Assembly: GCA_016234115.1 (NCBI GenBank)
Contig: JACRHD010000019.1
Span: 124,001-188,000, forward strand
Direction of reading: 5' to 3'
DNA length: 64,000 nucleotides
DNA from: Nitrospirota bacterium
GTDB taxonomy: Bacteria; Nitrospirota; Thermodesulfovibrionia; UBA6902
The translations under genes were made by a program, and so were the position numbers. This document shows, in pieces, positions 33,186-41,631 of the stretch. The notes beneath the pieces were generated by a model that searched no databases, was not told the DNA's origin, and saw nothing but the letters and a program-made list of their open reading frames with translations. Position 1 is the stretch's first letter. Every line of letters begins with the position of its first letter.

Positions 33186-33463
33186 AATACTCCCTCCTTT
33201 CCGAATTGCTAAATTTGAAATTTTCCAGTTTCCTGATCGTCTGTATCTCCACGGTCTTTTTACGCAAAACCTGCACAATACCTGAGCGCACCTTCATGCG
33301 CGCAAATTCCCTGATTATGTATCCTCATTGAATTTGGTAATACGAGGACAACAAAGCGGCTGAATCCGCGGGCTTTTTTAATATAAACCATGAAAGGAAA
33401 ATATTTCAAGGCCGTCCTCTGACGTGAAGGAGGGTCTGCGACATAAAAGTTGGAGCAGCATAG

Positions 33464-33588
33464 CCCCCTCTTTGAAAAAGACCAACAGTAGGTGCCTTAA
33501 GCAGGGGTAAGGGGAGATTCTTTAAAATGAGGTTATTTCAAAAAATCCCCGCTTCATCCCCCTTTGCCAAAGGGGGAATATGGCTTTA
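33464..33588. repeat. dispersed hairpin repeat, family 2 (copy d, inverted) with 22-nt insert
   Basis: Mirror-image arrangement of copy c: CCCCCTCTTTGAAAAAGA, then the 22-nt insert in reverse orientation (33482-33503), then GGGGTAAGGGGAGATT, an AT-rich spacer and a CCCCCTTTGCCAAAGGGGG hairpin. The other parts of the 509-bp gap 33186-33694 show no gene. Confidence 0.88.
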
Positions 33589-33694
33589 CCAATAAATTTG
33601 TCGCACACCCTCTGAAGGGTATTGCGCGGGAGGCATAACCGGACCGCCCCGACACGGGGACAGTTATCTCATTTCACTTTCAATTATTAAGCCA

Positions 33695-34414
33695 TTAATT
33701 CCAGGAAAGCCATATTAGGACAAGGAATAATATCCCCTTGGAAAGCTCAATATATCCCGTTGCCCTGAGTTTTTCCGGTCTCGGTCGCAACGCAGTATAT
33801 ACGTTCTCCAGAAGCGGGGCCAGCATCAATACCGGCACGCCGATAGAATAATAAACGAGCAGGGCCATAACGCAATAGACAATCATCACGGATCTTAAGA
33901 AGCCTGTCTTCCTCAATCTCATTCTCACCTTGAATACACCCGCCCAGAAAAACAGCGTAACGGCAATGTACAGCTTCCATGACATATCTCCCGTGACCGC
34001 AAAATAAACAGCCGGCGCAGCAGCGGTCAGAAGGGCAAAACCGTTGAGCTCGGCAGCGAGATGATGCTCTTTGCCTGTCTGGAGAAGAACGAGATAGCTT
34101 GCAGCCGGCAGGGCAAATATCAGGAACGCGCCTGCTCCTTCGGCAAGGAAAGGTATCAGCAGGCAAAGGCCCGCAATTACAAAAAAAAGGAGCCATGCCA
34201 TATGTTCCTTCTTCTCCCGCGATCTCAATGCCGCGGCAAGGGACGATTTGGAGTTTATGAGAAGGGACAGGCCGAGGACGGTAAGCGCCGTAACGCCCGC
34301 AAATTCTCTTTCGCACAGCCACGGACGCGTCTGTAAGCCTGTTATCAGACCGCCGAGACATGAGGTAAGAAAGACCGCCCACGACCCCCACTCTTTTACA
34401 AAGGGTATCTTCAT
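33695..34414 (-). CDS. YwiC-like family membrane protein
   Basis: A 239-residue integral membrane protein with about eight hydrophobic helices. The N-terminus IPFVKEWGSWAVFL and overall layout match the YwiC-like family of unknown function. A consensus promoter lies immediately upstream and the ATG would be at the very 5' end of the transcript. Nothing in the gene neighbourhood suggests a substrate. Confidence 0.75.
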   Translation of the reverse strand: MKIPFVKEWGSWAVFLTSCLGGLITGLQTRPWLCEREFAGVTALTVLGLSLLINSKSSLAAALRSREKKEHMAWLLFFVIAGLCLLIPFLAEGAGAFLIFALPAASYLVLLQTGKEHHLAAELNGFALLTAAAPAVYFAVTGDMSWKLYIAVTLFFWAGVFKVRMRLRKTGFLRSVMIVYCVMALLVYYSIGVPVLMLAPLLENVYTALRPRPEKLRATGYIELSKGILFLVLIWLSWN

Positions 34415-34423
34415 CTGGAGCCA

Positions 34424-34452
34424 ATTCTATGGGAATCTCTTCCGCCTGTCAA
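34424..34452 (-). promoter_or_regulatory. consensus sigma-70 promoter of the YwiC-like gene
   Basis: On the minus strand TTGACA (34452-34447), a 17-nt spacer and TAGAAT (34429-34424), 6/6 and 5/6 matches. The -10 ends 9 nt before the ATG at 34414, giving a leader of about 0-5 nt. Confidence 0.75.
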
Positions 34453-34679
34453 GATTATTTCTCATTAGAAACAACGTCCCTCATCGCCGGGAATTCGTCA
34501 GACGGCATCGGCTATCTTAATATTGCGACGGATGATTACAACCTCACGGGCGTCTGGAGGCGGTTCGGCAACATGTATCATGAGTCAACGTACGTCTTGA
34601 GTTCCGCCTTCAGTGACATTTTCTATGAGTCAATCCGGATTGTAACCGATTCAGTTATGTGGATACAAAACTACCCAAG

Positions 34680-34790
34680 CTGTCATTCCCGCAGTCAGTA
34701 AGCGGGAATCCACCCTTCGACGGGTCCACGGATGCCCGATTAAGCCTGCCCTCGAAGGCCTTAGTCGGGGGGACCTCGGGCATGACAGTT
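34680..34790. repeat. dispersed composite hairpin repeat, family 1 (copy 6, no insert)
   Basis: Left hairpin CATTCCCGCAGTCAGTAAGC without the 22-nt insert, a shortened core (CCACCCTTCGAC ... GGTCCACGG) and an enlarged right hairpin ending GGGCATGACAG. Lies in the 564-bp gap 34415-34978; positions 34453-34679 of that gap show an open frame of unnatural composition and no recognisable element. Confidence 0.85.
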
Positions 34791-34875
34791 CTATGAGTTC
34801 GCTCAGACAGCGTTGTCCACATAACTGAGCGGTTACTCCGGATTCGCGGTTCTTATATTGTAATTTCCCCCGCTG

Positions 34876-34884
34876 TGATATAAT
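34876..34884 (+). promoter_or_regulatory. extended -10 promoter of trpB
   Basis: TGATATAAT, a perfect extended -10, about 95 nt before the trpB ATG. The leader between them contains a G/C-rich hairpin and the small frame 34905-34982. Confidence 0.5.
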
Positions 34885-34904
34885 AAGGACTTAAAAATTT
34901 TAAT

Positions 34905-34982
34905 ATGAGCTTGTCCACGCAGGACACGGGTCCCGGCAAGAGACGGGAAAGACTTTTGCATGGACCCCGCAACGAGTCATGA
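34905..34982 (+). CDS. possible 25-codon leader ORF coupled to trpB
   Basis: ATG to TGA, 25 residues ([14 protein letters not shown]...), whose stop overlaps the trpB start as ATGA. It contains no Trp codon, so it is not a classical attenuator peptide. Its own ribosome site is weak (AAGGA 17 nt upstream). trpB itself lacks a clear Shine-Dalgarno, so re-initiation from this frame is a possible explanation; equally it may be chance. Confidence 0.3.
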   Translation: MSLSTQDTGPGKRRERLLHGPRNES

Positions 34983-36175
34983 AATTCAAAAAATCTCCGG
35001 ACAGCAAAGGACATTTCGGCGTCTACGGCGGCAGGTTCGTTCCTGAGACCCTGATGCCGGCGCTTATCGAGCTTGAAAAAGCTTATAAGGCCCATAAAGA
35101 AGACAGGGCATTCCTTCACGAGCTTATTCAGCTTCAGAAAGATTATATAGGAAGGCCGACGCCCCTTTACCACGCAAAGAACCTCTCGGAAAAACTCGGG
35201 GGGGCGAAGATATATCTGAAACGGGAAGACCTCTGTCATACGGGCGCGCATAAAATCAACAATGCGATCGGGCAGGCCCTGTTGGCCAAAAAGATGGGCA
35301 AGCGCAGGCTCATAGCGGAGACCGGAGCGGGCCAGCACGGAGTGGCCACTGCCACGGGAGCGGCGCTCACAGGACTTGAGTGTGAAATATATATGGGCAG
35401 CGAGGACGTAAGACGCCAGGCGCTGAATGTCTTCAGGATGCGTCTGTTAGGAGCAAAGGTCACAGAGGTCGATATCGGCTCCAGGACATTGAAGGACGCC
35501 ATCAACGAGGCCCTGAGAGACTGGACGACGAACGTCCATACTACTCACTACGTGTTAGGCACGGTATTCGGCCCCCATCCTTTCCCTGTTATGGTCAGGG
35601 ACTTCCAGTCGGTAATAGGCAAAGAGGCCCGGCGGCAAATTCTCAACGCTGAAAAGAAACTGCCCGATTGCCTGATTGCCTGCGTCGGCGGGGGAAGCAA
35701 TTCAATCGGGTTGTTTTATGCCTTCCTCGATGATGATGTCAGGATGGTAGGCGTTGAGGCGGGCGGGCGCGGGATCGGTTCCGGCGAGCATGCCGCGCGT
35801 TTCGCGGGCGGCTCTTTGGGCGTTTTCCAGGGATGCAAAAGCTATCTTCTGCAGAACGATGAAGGCAATGTCCTGGGCACACATTCCGTCTCCGCGGGGC
35901 TCGATTACGCCTCTGTAGGGCCTGAACACTGCTTTCTCAGAGACATGAAAAGGGTTGAATATACCTTTGCGACTGATGAGGAGGCCATGAAGGCCTTTGC
36001 GCTCCTGAGTGAAACAGAAGGCATAATCCCGGCCCTTGAATCCGCTCATGCGGTCGCTGAGGCGTCAAAGATTGCGCCGTCCATGTCCGGAGACTCAGTT
36101 ATTATAGTCAACCTCTCCGGCAGGGGAGATAAAGACGTTCAGGAAGTGGCGCGGATAAAGGGGATAACCTTATGA
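34979..36175 (+). CDS. trpB: tryptophan synthase beta chain
   Basis: Condenses indole with serine to tryptophan. 398 residues, full length. PLP Lys in [13 protein letters not shown] (about residue 88), [10 protein letters not shown], the phosphate-cradle [10 protein letters not shown] and the C-terminal [16 protein letters not shown] are all present; this is the TrpB1 type. Followed by trpA, but instead of the usual overlap an 83-bp gap with a word array separates them. The rest of the trp operon is not in the window. Confidence 0.97.
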   Translation: MKFKKSPDSKGHFGVYGGRFVPETLMPALIELEKAYKAHKEDRAFLHELIQLQKDYIGRPTPLYHAKNLSEKLGGAKIYLKREDLCHTGAHKINNAIGQALLAKKMGKRRLIAETGAGQHGVATATGAALTGLECEIYMGSEDVRRQALNVFRMRLLGAKVTEVDIGSRTLKDAINEALRDWTTNVHTTHYVLGTVFGPHPFPVMVRDFQSVIGKEARRQILNAEKKLPDCLIACVGGGSNSIGLFYAFLDDDVRMVGVEAGGRGIGSGEHAARFAGGSLGVFQGCKSYLLQNDEGNVLGTHSVSAGLDYASVGPEHCFLRDMKRVEYTFATDEEAMKAFALLSETEGIIPALESAHAVAEASKIAPSMSGDSVIIVNLSGRGDKDVQEVARIKGITL

Positions 36176-36246
36176 AATTCAAAATTCAAGATTCAAGACA
36201 CGTTCAGTCTTTAATTTTTGAATTTTGAATATTGAGTTTTGAATTT
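36175..36246. repeat. inverted word array 6 (7-nt word AAATTCA) between trpB and trpA
   Basis: Left arm AAATTCA, AAATTCA, AGATTCA starting on the last base of the trpB stop; right arm 36209-36246 in reverse complement reads AAATTCA, AAACTCA, ATATTCA, AAATTCA. It lies within a co-transcribed enzyme-subunit pair. Confidence 0.85.
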
Positions 36247-36258
36247 CCGGAATAACGA

Positions 36259-37029
36259 ATGAACAGGATAGAAAAGATATTCAAAACAAAAAGGGCGCAA
36301 AACAGTAAGATTTTCATCCCTTACATAATGTCGGGCGACCCTTCGCTGGAACATACAAAGAGATATGTAGCGGAGTTGGAAGAGGCGGGAGCGGACATTA
36401 TTGAGCTCGGGGTCCCTTTCTCCGATCCCCTTGCCGACGGACCGACAATCCAGCGGGCCTCAGAGAGGGCGTTGGCGCAGGGCGTAACTTTGAGAAAATG
36501 TCTGGAGCTCGTCAGAGAAATCAGGCAGACCTCGCAAGTCCCGCTCATTCTCATGACATACTTCAATCCGGTATTTAAATACGGCATCGCGGCCTTCATA
36601 AAAGAGGCCTCAGACGCCGGCGTCGACGGGGTGATAGTCCCTGATCTGATACCGGATGAGGCGGATGAATTCATTCGCGCAGCCAGGCAGCGCGGCCTCG
36701 ATACCATATTTCTCCTTGCGCCGACAAGCACGGAAGACAGGATCGGGAAGGTCGTCAAGGCGGCAACGGGATTTATTTATTATGTTTCCATTACCGGCAT
36801 CACCGGCTCGAAACTCTCAATAGGCGAACCGATGAAAGACATGCTGGCCCTGATAAAAAACAGCACGCGCAAACCGGTTGCCGTAGGTTTTGGAATTTCA
36901 ACCCCTGAAGAAGCTGCGGCAGCGGCAAAAATGGCTGACGGGATCATTATCGGCAGCGCCATCGTACGTTTGATTGCCGAAGGAAAAGATATAAAGGATT
37001 TTGCAAAGAAAATAAAGGAAGCTATTTAA
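36259..37029 (+). CDS. trpA: tryptophan synthase alpha chain
   Basis: Cleaves indole-3-glycerol phosphate to indole for TrpB. 256 residues. Catalytic Glu in ADIIELGVPFSDPLADGP (about 47) and Asp in GVIVPDLIPDEA-type loop, FIYYVSITGITG and the phosphate loop GFGISTPEEA are visible. TIM-barrel enzyme of full length. ATG 36259 follows a weak GGAATAAC. The trpA end is followed by the longest word array in the window. Confidence 0.96.
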   Translation: MNRIEKIFKTKRAQNSKIFIPYIMSGDPSLEHTKRYVAELEEAGADIIELGVPFSDPLADGPTIQRASERALAQGVTLRKCLELVREIRQTSQVPLILMTYFNPVFKYGIAAFIKEASDAGVDGVIVPDLIPDEADEFIRAARQRGLDTIFLLAPTSTEDRIGKVVKAATGFIYYVSITGITGSKLSIGEPMKDMLALIKNSTRKPVAVGFGISTPEEAAAAAKMADGIIIGSAIVRLIAEGKDIKDFAKKIKEAI

Positions 37030-37030
37030 T

Positions 37031-37191
37031 TCAGAGTCAGGAGTTATGAGTTAAGAGTTATGAAACAAACACTCTTGACTCCCAACTCTTGCTTAACTCT
37101 TGACTCTTAACTCTTAACTCTTAACTCTTAACTCTTAACTCTTAACTCTTAACTCTTAACTCTTAACTCTTAACTCTTAACTCTTAACTCT
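37031..37191. repeat. inverted word array with 12 perfect heptamers (word ACTCTTA) upstream of accD
   Basis: Left arm 37031-37064 (GAGTCAG, GAGTTAT, GAGTTAA, GAGTTAT); right arm 37070-37191, in which ACTCTTA is repeated 12 times without error (37103-37186). The array ends 3 nt before the accD ATG. The perfect copies imply recent expansion or slippage. Confidence 0.95.
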
Positions 37192-37194
37192 AAT

Positions 37195-38043
37195 ATGGCC
37201 TGGTTCAAGAAAAAAGAACAACTTCCCATATCCAAGAAGGTCAAGGTCCCGGAAGGCCTCTGGGTAAAATGCAATTCCTGCAAGGAAATCATCTACCGCA
37301 AAGAGGTCGAGAAGAACCTCAAGGTATGTCCGAAATGCAATTACCACTTCAGGATCAGCGCAAAGGAGCGCATATCCCTTCTCGTGGACGAAAACAGTTT
37401 CGAGGAAATGGGCCGGGACCTGCTGTCGAAGGACCCCCTGAACTTCAGGGACCAGATACCGTACAGGGACCGTCTCAGTGAATCGCGGAAAAAGACGAAC
37501 AACAGGGACGCCGCAATCGCGGGACATGCGTCAATCGGGGGGCTCAGGACGATCCTCGTGGTCCTCGACTTTGAATTTATGGGCGGGAGCATGGGTTCGG
37601 TAGTGGGGGAAAAATTTGTAATGGGCGCGGAGAAAGCCGTCGAAGACGGACTGCCTCTGATATCGGTATCGTCATCCGGCGGAGCAAGGATGCACGAGGG
37701 GATCGTGTCGCTCATGCAAATGGCGAGGACCTCGGCCTCCGTGGCCAGGTTCAGGGATAAGAGGATGCCCTTTATTTCAATACTTGCGGACCCCACCTTC
37801 GGCGGCGTGTCGGCAAGTTTTGCCATGCTGGGAGACATCATTATAGCCGAGCCCAAAAGCCTTATCGGGTTTGCAGGTCCGAGAGTCATTGAGCAGACGA
37901 TAAAGCAGCAATTGCCGGAGAACTTTCAGACCGCGGAATTTCTCCTGCAGCACGGTATGATCGACATGATCATCAACAGGAAAGATCTCAGACAGACCCT
38001 TGTTAAGTTGTTATCGTTAACATCCGGGAACGTTACGCCGTAA
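37195..38043 (+). CDS. accD: acetyl-CoA carboxylase carboxyltransferase subunit beta
   Basis: Transfers CO2 from biotin to acetyl-CoA in fatty-acid synthesis. 282 residues. N-terminal Cys4 zinc finger CNSCKEII...CPKCNYHF (about 26-48), then the crotonase-type carboxyltransferase core with SVSSSGGARMHEG and DPTFGGVSASFA (oxyanion loops) and GFAGPRVIEQT. The start MAWFKKKE is the usual AccD start, yet no Shine-Dalgarno sequence exists because the word array abuts it. Often next to folC, as here. Confidence 0.96.
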   Translation: MAWFKKKEQLPISKKVKVPEGLWVKCNSCKEIIYRKEVEKNLKVCPKCNYHFRISAKERISLLVDENSFEEMGRDLLSKDPLNFRDQIPYRDRLSESRKKTNNRDAAIAGHASIGGLRTILVVLDFEFMGGSMGSVVGEKFVMGAEKAVEDGLPLISVSSSGGARMHEGIVSLMQMARTSASVARFRDKRMPFISILADPTFGGVSASFAMLGDIIIAEPKSLIGFAGPRVIEQTIKQQLPENFQTAEFLLQHGMIDMIINRKDLRQTLVKLLSLTSGNVTP

Positions 38044-38067
38044 CGAAAACTGAAATTCACCTCTGTC

Positions 38068-38184
38068 TGTCATTCCGGCAGTTCTTAAGCCGGAATCCAT
38101 GGTTCGACAGGCTCACCATGACAAGCTTGTCACCCTGAGCTTGTCGAAGGGCTGGATTCCCGCTCAAAAGACTGCGGGAATGAC
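38068..38184. repeat. dispersed composite hairpin repeat, family 1 (copy 7, no insert)
   Basis: Complete element without the 22-nt insert: CATTCCGGCAGTTCTTAAGC left hairpin, core reading MVRQAHHDKLVTLSLSKG, and a CCCGCTCAAAAGACTGCGGG right hairpin. It fills the accD-folC gap. Confidence 0.9.
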
Positions 38185-38201
38185 GACCCGGTTAAAATAT
38201 T

Positions 38202-39569
38202 ATGACCGCCGAATTCAACAAATACGATGCCACTGTAAGTTACCTGTACGGCCTGCAAAAGCACGGCATAAAATTAGGGCTGGCCAACATAAACAAAATG
38301 TTGCAACTCCTTGGGAGACCCCACGAATCCTTTCATTCCGTGCATATCGCGGGCACGAACGGAAAGGGCTCCACGTCGGCGGCAATCGCCTCCATCCTGA
38401 AGGAAAGCGGCTTCAGAACGGGTCTCTTTACCTCTCCTCACCTCGTAAGTTTTACGGAGAGAATACGGATAAATAATACGCGGGTTGAAGAAGCTGAAGT
38501 TATAGAGCTCGCGTCCCTGGTCCGCGATTCCCTGGCCGGCTCGGGACTGAATCCTACCTTTTTCGAGTTTGTTACCGCCATGGCATTCTGTTATTTTGCG
38601 AAGAACAACGTTGAGTGGGCAGTCGTGGAAACCGGCATGGGAGGAAGACTCGACGCCACGAACGTCATTCAGCCCCTGGTCGGCGTCATTACAAATATAA
38701 GCCTGGACCACAGTGAATTTTTAGGCAGCGCCGTTTCCGATATCACCTTTGAAAAAGCGGGGATCATCAAGCCGGGGACCCCTGTGATAACGTCCTCACA
38801 GAGGCCTGAAGTAATAAAACAGTTATCGGACATCGCCGGAGGCCTCGGTTCGGAAATACACGTATACGGCAGAAACTTTGACGGTTCGCTCCTCCTTATG
38901 GATGACGAAAAGATAACCTTTGATTACTCCGGTTACAGGGACTATAGAGACCTCTCATTCCCTCTCACGGGGCAATATCAACTGCACAACGCTTGTACCG
39001 CTGTACGGGCCTGCGAGGTCTTGAGAGAGAAGAGCTTTTCGATCTCAGGCGCTTCTATCGCGGCGGGATTATCTGCCGTCAAGCTCGAAGGCAGGATGGA
39101 ATGGATTTCAAAATCACCCCCGATACTCATCGACGGCGCTCATAACCCGGAGGCCGCTTGCAAATTGTCCGAATCCATAAGGACACTTTTCCCTGACGGA
39201 AAAATCATACTTGTTGCCGGGGTAATGGACGACAAGGACATTAAGGGCGTTTTGGCCCCGCTGATGGAAATCGCTGAATCGGCTGTCCTTACGAAGGCAG
39301 GATATGATAGGGCCGCGTCTCCTGAAAGACTCCTGGACACGGCGCGGGGCCTCAAAGAGTCAGGCAGTCACCGCGTCCCCGGATCGATAATGACGACCCC
39401 GTCTGTCGCTGAGGCCCTTGAGCTTGCAAAAAAGCTCTGCCGAAAAGATAATATCATTCTTGTGACCGGTTCCTTCTACACAACCGGGGAGGTGAAAAAA
39501 ATATCAGGCCGCGGGGGCGTCCTGTCAAACCTGAGTGAGCGGGTAAGAAGCGAGGAAACAGGGAAGTGA
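38202..39569 (+). CDS. folC: bifunctional folylpolyglutamate/dihydrofolate synthase
   Basis: Adds glutamate to folates (and usually to dihydropteroate). 455 residues of the Mur-ligase superfamily: P-loop HIAGTNGKGSTSA (about 47-60), TGLFTSPHLVSFTERI, ETGMGGRLDATN and LDHSEFLG (metal-binding His), then the C-terminal ligase domain with LIDGAHNPEA. Full length. Followed after 4 bp by lptD, so the two are co-transcribed. Confidence 0.95.
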   Translation: MTAEFNKYDATVSYLYGLQKHGIKLGLANINKMLQLLGRPHESFHSVHIAGTNGKGSTSAAIASILKESGFRTGLFTSPHLVSFTERIRINNTRVEEAEVIELASLVRDSLAGSGLNPTFFEFVTAMAFCYFAKNNVEWAVVETGMGGRLDATNVIQPLVGVITNISLDHSEFLGSAVSDITFEKAGIIKPGTPVITSSQRPEVIKQLSDIAGGLGSEIHVYGRNFDGSLLLMDDEKITFDYSGYRDYRDLSFPLTGQYQLHNACTAVRACEVLREKSFSISGASIAAGLSAVKLEGRMEWISKSPPILIDGAHNPEAACKLSESIRTLFPDGKIILVAGVMDDKDIKGVLAPLMEIAESAVLTKAGYDRAASPERLLDTARGLKESGSHRVPGSIMTTPSVAEALELAKKLCRKDNIILVTGSFYTTGEVKKISGRGGVLSNLSERVRSEETGK

Positions 39570-39573
39570 AAAA

Positions 39574-41631
39574 GTGCGCCAGAGAATAAAAACATGTATC
39601 ATCCTGCTGCTTGCGGCCTGCGGCCTGCTGTCCGCCTCTTACGCCTTTGCCGAAGGGCAGGTCAATATCACGGCAGACCGGCTTGAATATCTTTCTCAAA
39701 CAAACGTATATGAAGCAAAGGGCTCAGTAAGGATAGAATTTGAAGATAAAGTCCTGACCGCTGATGAAATGCGTCTCGACGGCGACACATCAGACGCCTT
39801 TGCCTCGGGTAATGTCGTTTACGAAGACCCCGAAACCGTGGTCCGCGCGGACAGGATGGACTTCAATCTGAAGACAAAGATCGGAACGGTCCATAACAGT
39901 TATCTTTATTACAAAAAACAGAATTTCCATCTCCACGGAGACGACATAAAAAAGACCGGGGACAAAAGCTTTTACCTCGACAGGGCTTGCGTCACTACGT
40001 GCGACGGAGACGCCCCTGCATGGCATATTGAAGGAAAGGACATAGAAGCGACGCAGGACAAAAGCCTGAGCGCCTGGCACGCCAGGCTTTATCTGCGGAA
40101 CGTGCCCGTTTTATATACGCCATATTTCTGGGCCCCTCTTACAAAAGAGCGGCAGACCGGTTTCATCTTCCCCTATTTCGGCTACAGCAGCGCAAGGGGC
40201 TCCTATTATAAGCAGGGGTTTTACTGGGCTATAAGGGAAGACCAGGACGCAAGCATTTATCTTGACTACTACGCTAAAAACAAGCTGGCTGAGGGGCTTG
40301 ATTACCGGTATGCCCTGACACCCCGGTCAAACGGCGAATTCTGGATATATCACGCAAAAGACAATGCCCCGGTCAGGGACCTTTTCGAGGTGAAATCTCA
40401 TCACAATCTGGAGCTGCCTCATAGCGCGTCGGCTTATCTGAAACTTCATAATGTAAGTAAATTCGACTACTATAAGACGCTTGATTCAACGTCGCTCAGA
40501 AGATACGGCCTGGCGTCCCAGGAGGTAAATCCCTTTGGTTTCGCTTCAGAGGAAAGGCTGCAGAAGTATCTCGAATCGGACCTGCACGTCTCAAGGCCGT
40601 TCAATGCCGGGAGGGTGTATCTCCTGGGCCGGACCAGGCAGAGCCTTGAAGGCAGCTCGGATGAAATCCCCCGGAGCCTTCCAGAGATCGGGTTCGTCGT
40701 CAACACCATGTCCCGCGGCCCGTTTTCTTTTAACTCGGCCGTCACAGGGGTCAATTTCCGGAGAAAAGAAGGACAGCAGGGTATGAGATTCGATATAAAC
40801 CCGAATTTCTTTTTCAGCCGCGGGAAGCTGGTCAATTTCACTCAAAGGATCGGTCTCAGGGACACCGCCTATTTTCTTGACGCCCCGGCAGGCACTGAAA
40901 ACAGACTGCTTTTCGATCTAAGTTCAACACTGACGACCAGGCTTGCCAGGAAATACTCTTCCGTGATTCATATAGTTGAGCCTTCAGTTGAATATGAGCA
41001 TGTCCCTGCCGTAGACCACGATAATATCCCGTTTTTCGATTCCGTCGATTCAATACCGCAAAAGAGCGGCATTAATTACTCGCTTACCAACAGGGTCTCG
41101 GGATTGTCTCCGCTGAGACTGGAATCGAGGTTCAGGCTTTCCCAGAACTACAGCCTTCTCAACATTGAAAAGCATTTTTCCCCCATACTTGCCGAGGCGG
41201 TCCTGACCAGCGGCAATGTCGATCTCAGCGTCAACGCTTCCTACGACGTACATGAAGGAGAGGTAGCGGAAACCATTGCCTCTTTCGTCCTGAAAAACGG
41301 CAAAGGCTATGTCGGCGTCGGTGAAAATTTCAGGCGGTCCTCATCTCTTGAGCAGGTCACATTTGAGGCGGGCGTCTACAGGCCGGGCATAAACGGACGT
41401 CGGGTACCGGTGGACCTGCGGGGTAAATTATGGTATGACATGAAAGGCAACGGCGTCCAGCAGTTCAACGTAACTACTACCTACCTGCACCAATGCTGGG
41501 GGCTGGCCGTTTCCTACACGGGAAGGCCCGACGAATTTCTGCTGGCCTTCACCGTCGAGTTCAGGGGCCTGGGGTCCCTGCAATTAGGGAACACGGCGTC
41601 CACTTCATCCCTTCTTGGCCTCATTCCATAA
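39574..41631 (+). CDS. lptD: LPS-assembly outer-membrane protein LptD
   Basis: Inserts lipopolysaccharide into the outer leaflet. 685 residues from a GTG start: signal peptide about 1-26 (SASYAFAEG), N-terminal OstA/jellyroll domain (about 30-140: VNITADRLEYLSQTNVYEAKG and repeated RADRMDF strands), then a long beta-barrel. Cysteines at ACVTTCDGD and near the C-terminus (LHQCWG) could form the inter-domain disulfide seen in the family. Proves a diderm LPS-type envelope. Its last 27 bp overlap the convergent mazG gene. Confidence 0.93.
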   Translation: MRQRIKTCIILLLAACGLLSASYAFAEGQVNITADRLEYLSQTNVYEAKGSVRIEFEDKVLTADEMRLDGDTSDAFASGNVVYEDPETVVRADRMDFNLKTKIGTVHNSYLYYKKQNFHLHGDDIKKTGDKSFYLDRACVTTCDGDAPAWHIEGKDIEATQDKSLSAWHARLYLRNVPVLYTPYFWAPLTKERQTGFIFPYFGYSSARGSYYKQGFYWAIREDQDASIYLDYYAKNKLAEGLDYRYALTPRSNGEFWIYHAKDNAPVRDLFEVKSHHNLELPHSASAYLKLHNVSKFDYYKTLDSTSLRRYGLASQEVNPFGFASEERLQKYLESDLHVSRPFNAGRVYLLGRTRQSLEGSSDEIPRSLPEIGFVVNTMSRGPFSFNSAVTGVNFRRKEGQQGMRFDINPNFFFSRGKLVNFTQRIGLRDTAYFLDAPAGTENRLLFDLSSTLTTRLARKYSSVIHIVEPSVEYEHVPAVDHDNIPFFDSVDSIPQKSGINYSLTNRVSGLSPLRLESRFRLSQNYSLLNIEKHFSPILAEAVLTSGNVDLSVNASYDVHEGEVAETIASFVLKNGKGYVGVGENFRRSSSLEQVTFEAGVYRPGINGRRVPVDLRGKLWYDMKGNGVQQFNVTTTYLHQCWGLAVSYTGRPDEFLLAFTVEFRGLGSLQLGNTASTSSLLGLIP

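Noticed and set aside
34429-34701. Plus-strand ORF of 90 codons in the trpB upstream gap
   Set aside because: Starts inside the divergent promoter, no ribosome site, ends in a family 1 repeat, no natural protein features.
37031-37191. Heptamer array considered as a CRISPR array
   Set aside because: Units are 7 nt without spacers, and no cas genes are present; it is a simple tandem repeat with an inverted arm.
38099-38476. ORFs beginning MVRQAHHDKLVTLSLSKG here and similar frames near 10458 and 24488
   Set aside because: They are translations of the family 1 repeat core running into unrelated DNA, without ribosome sites; not real proteins.
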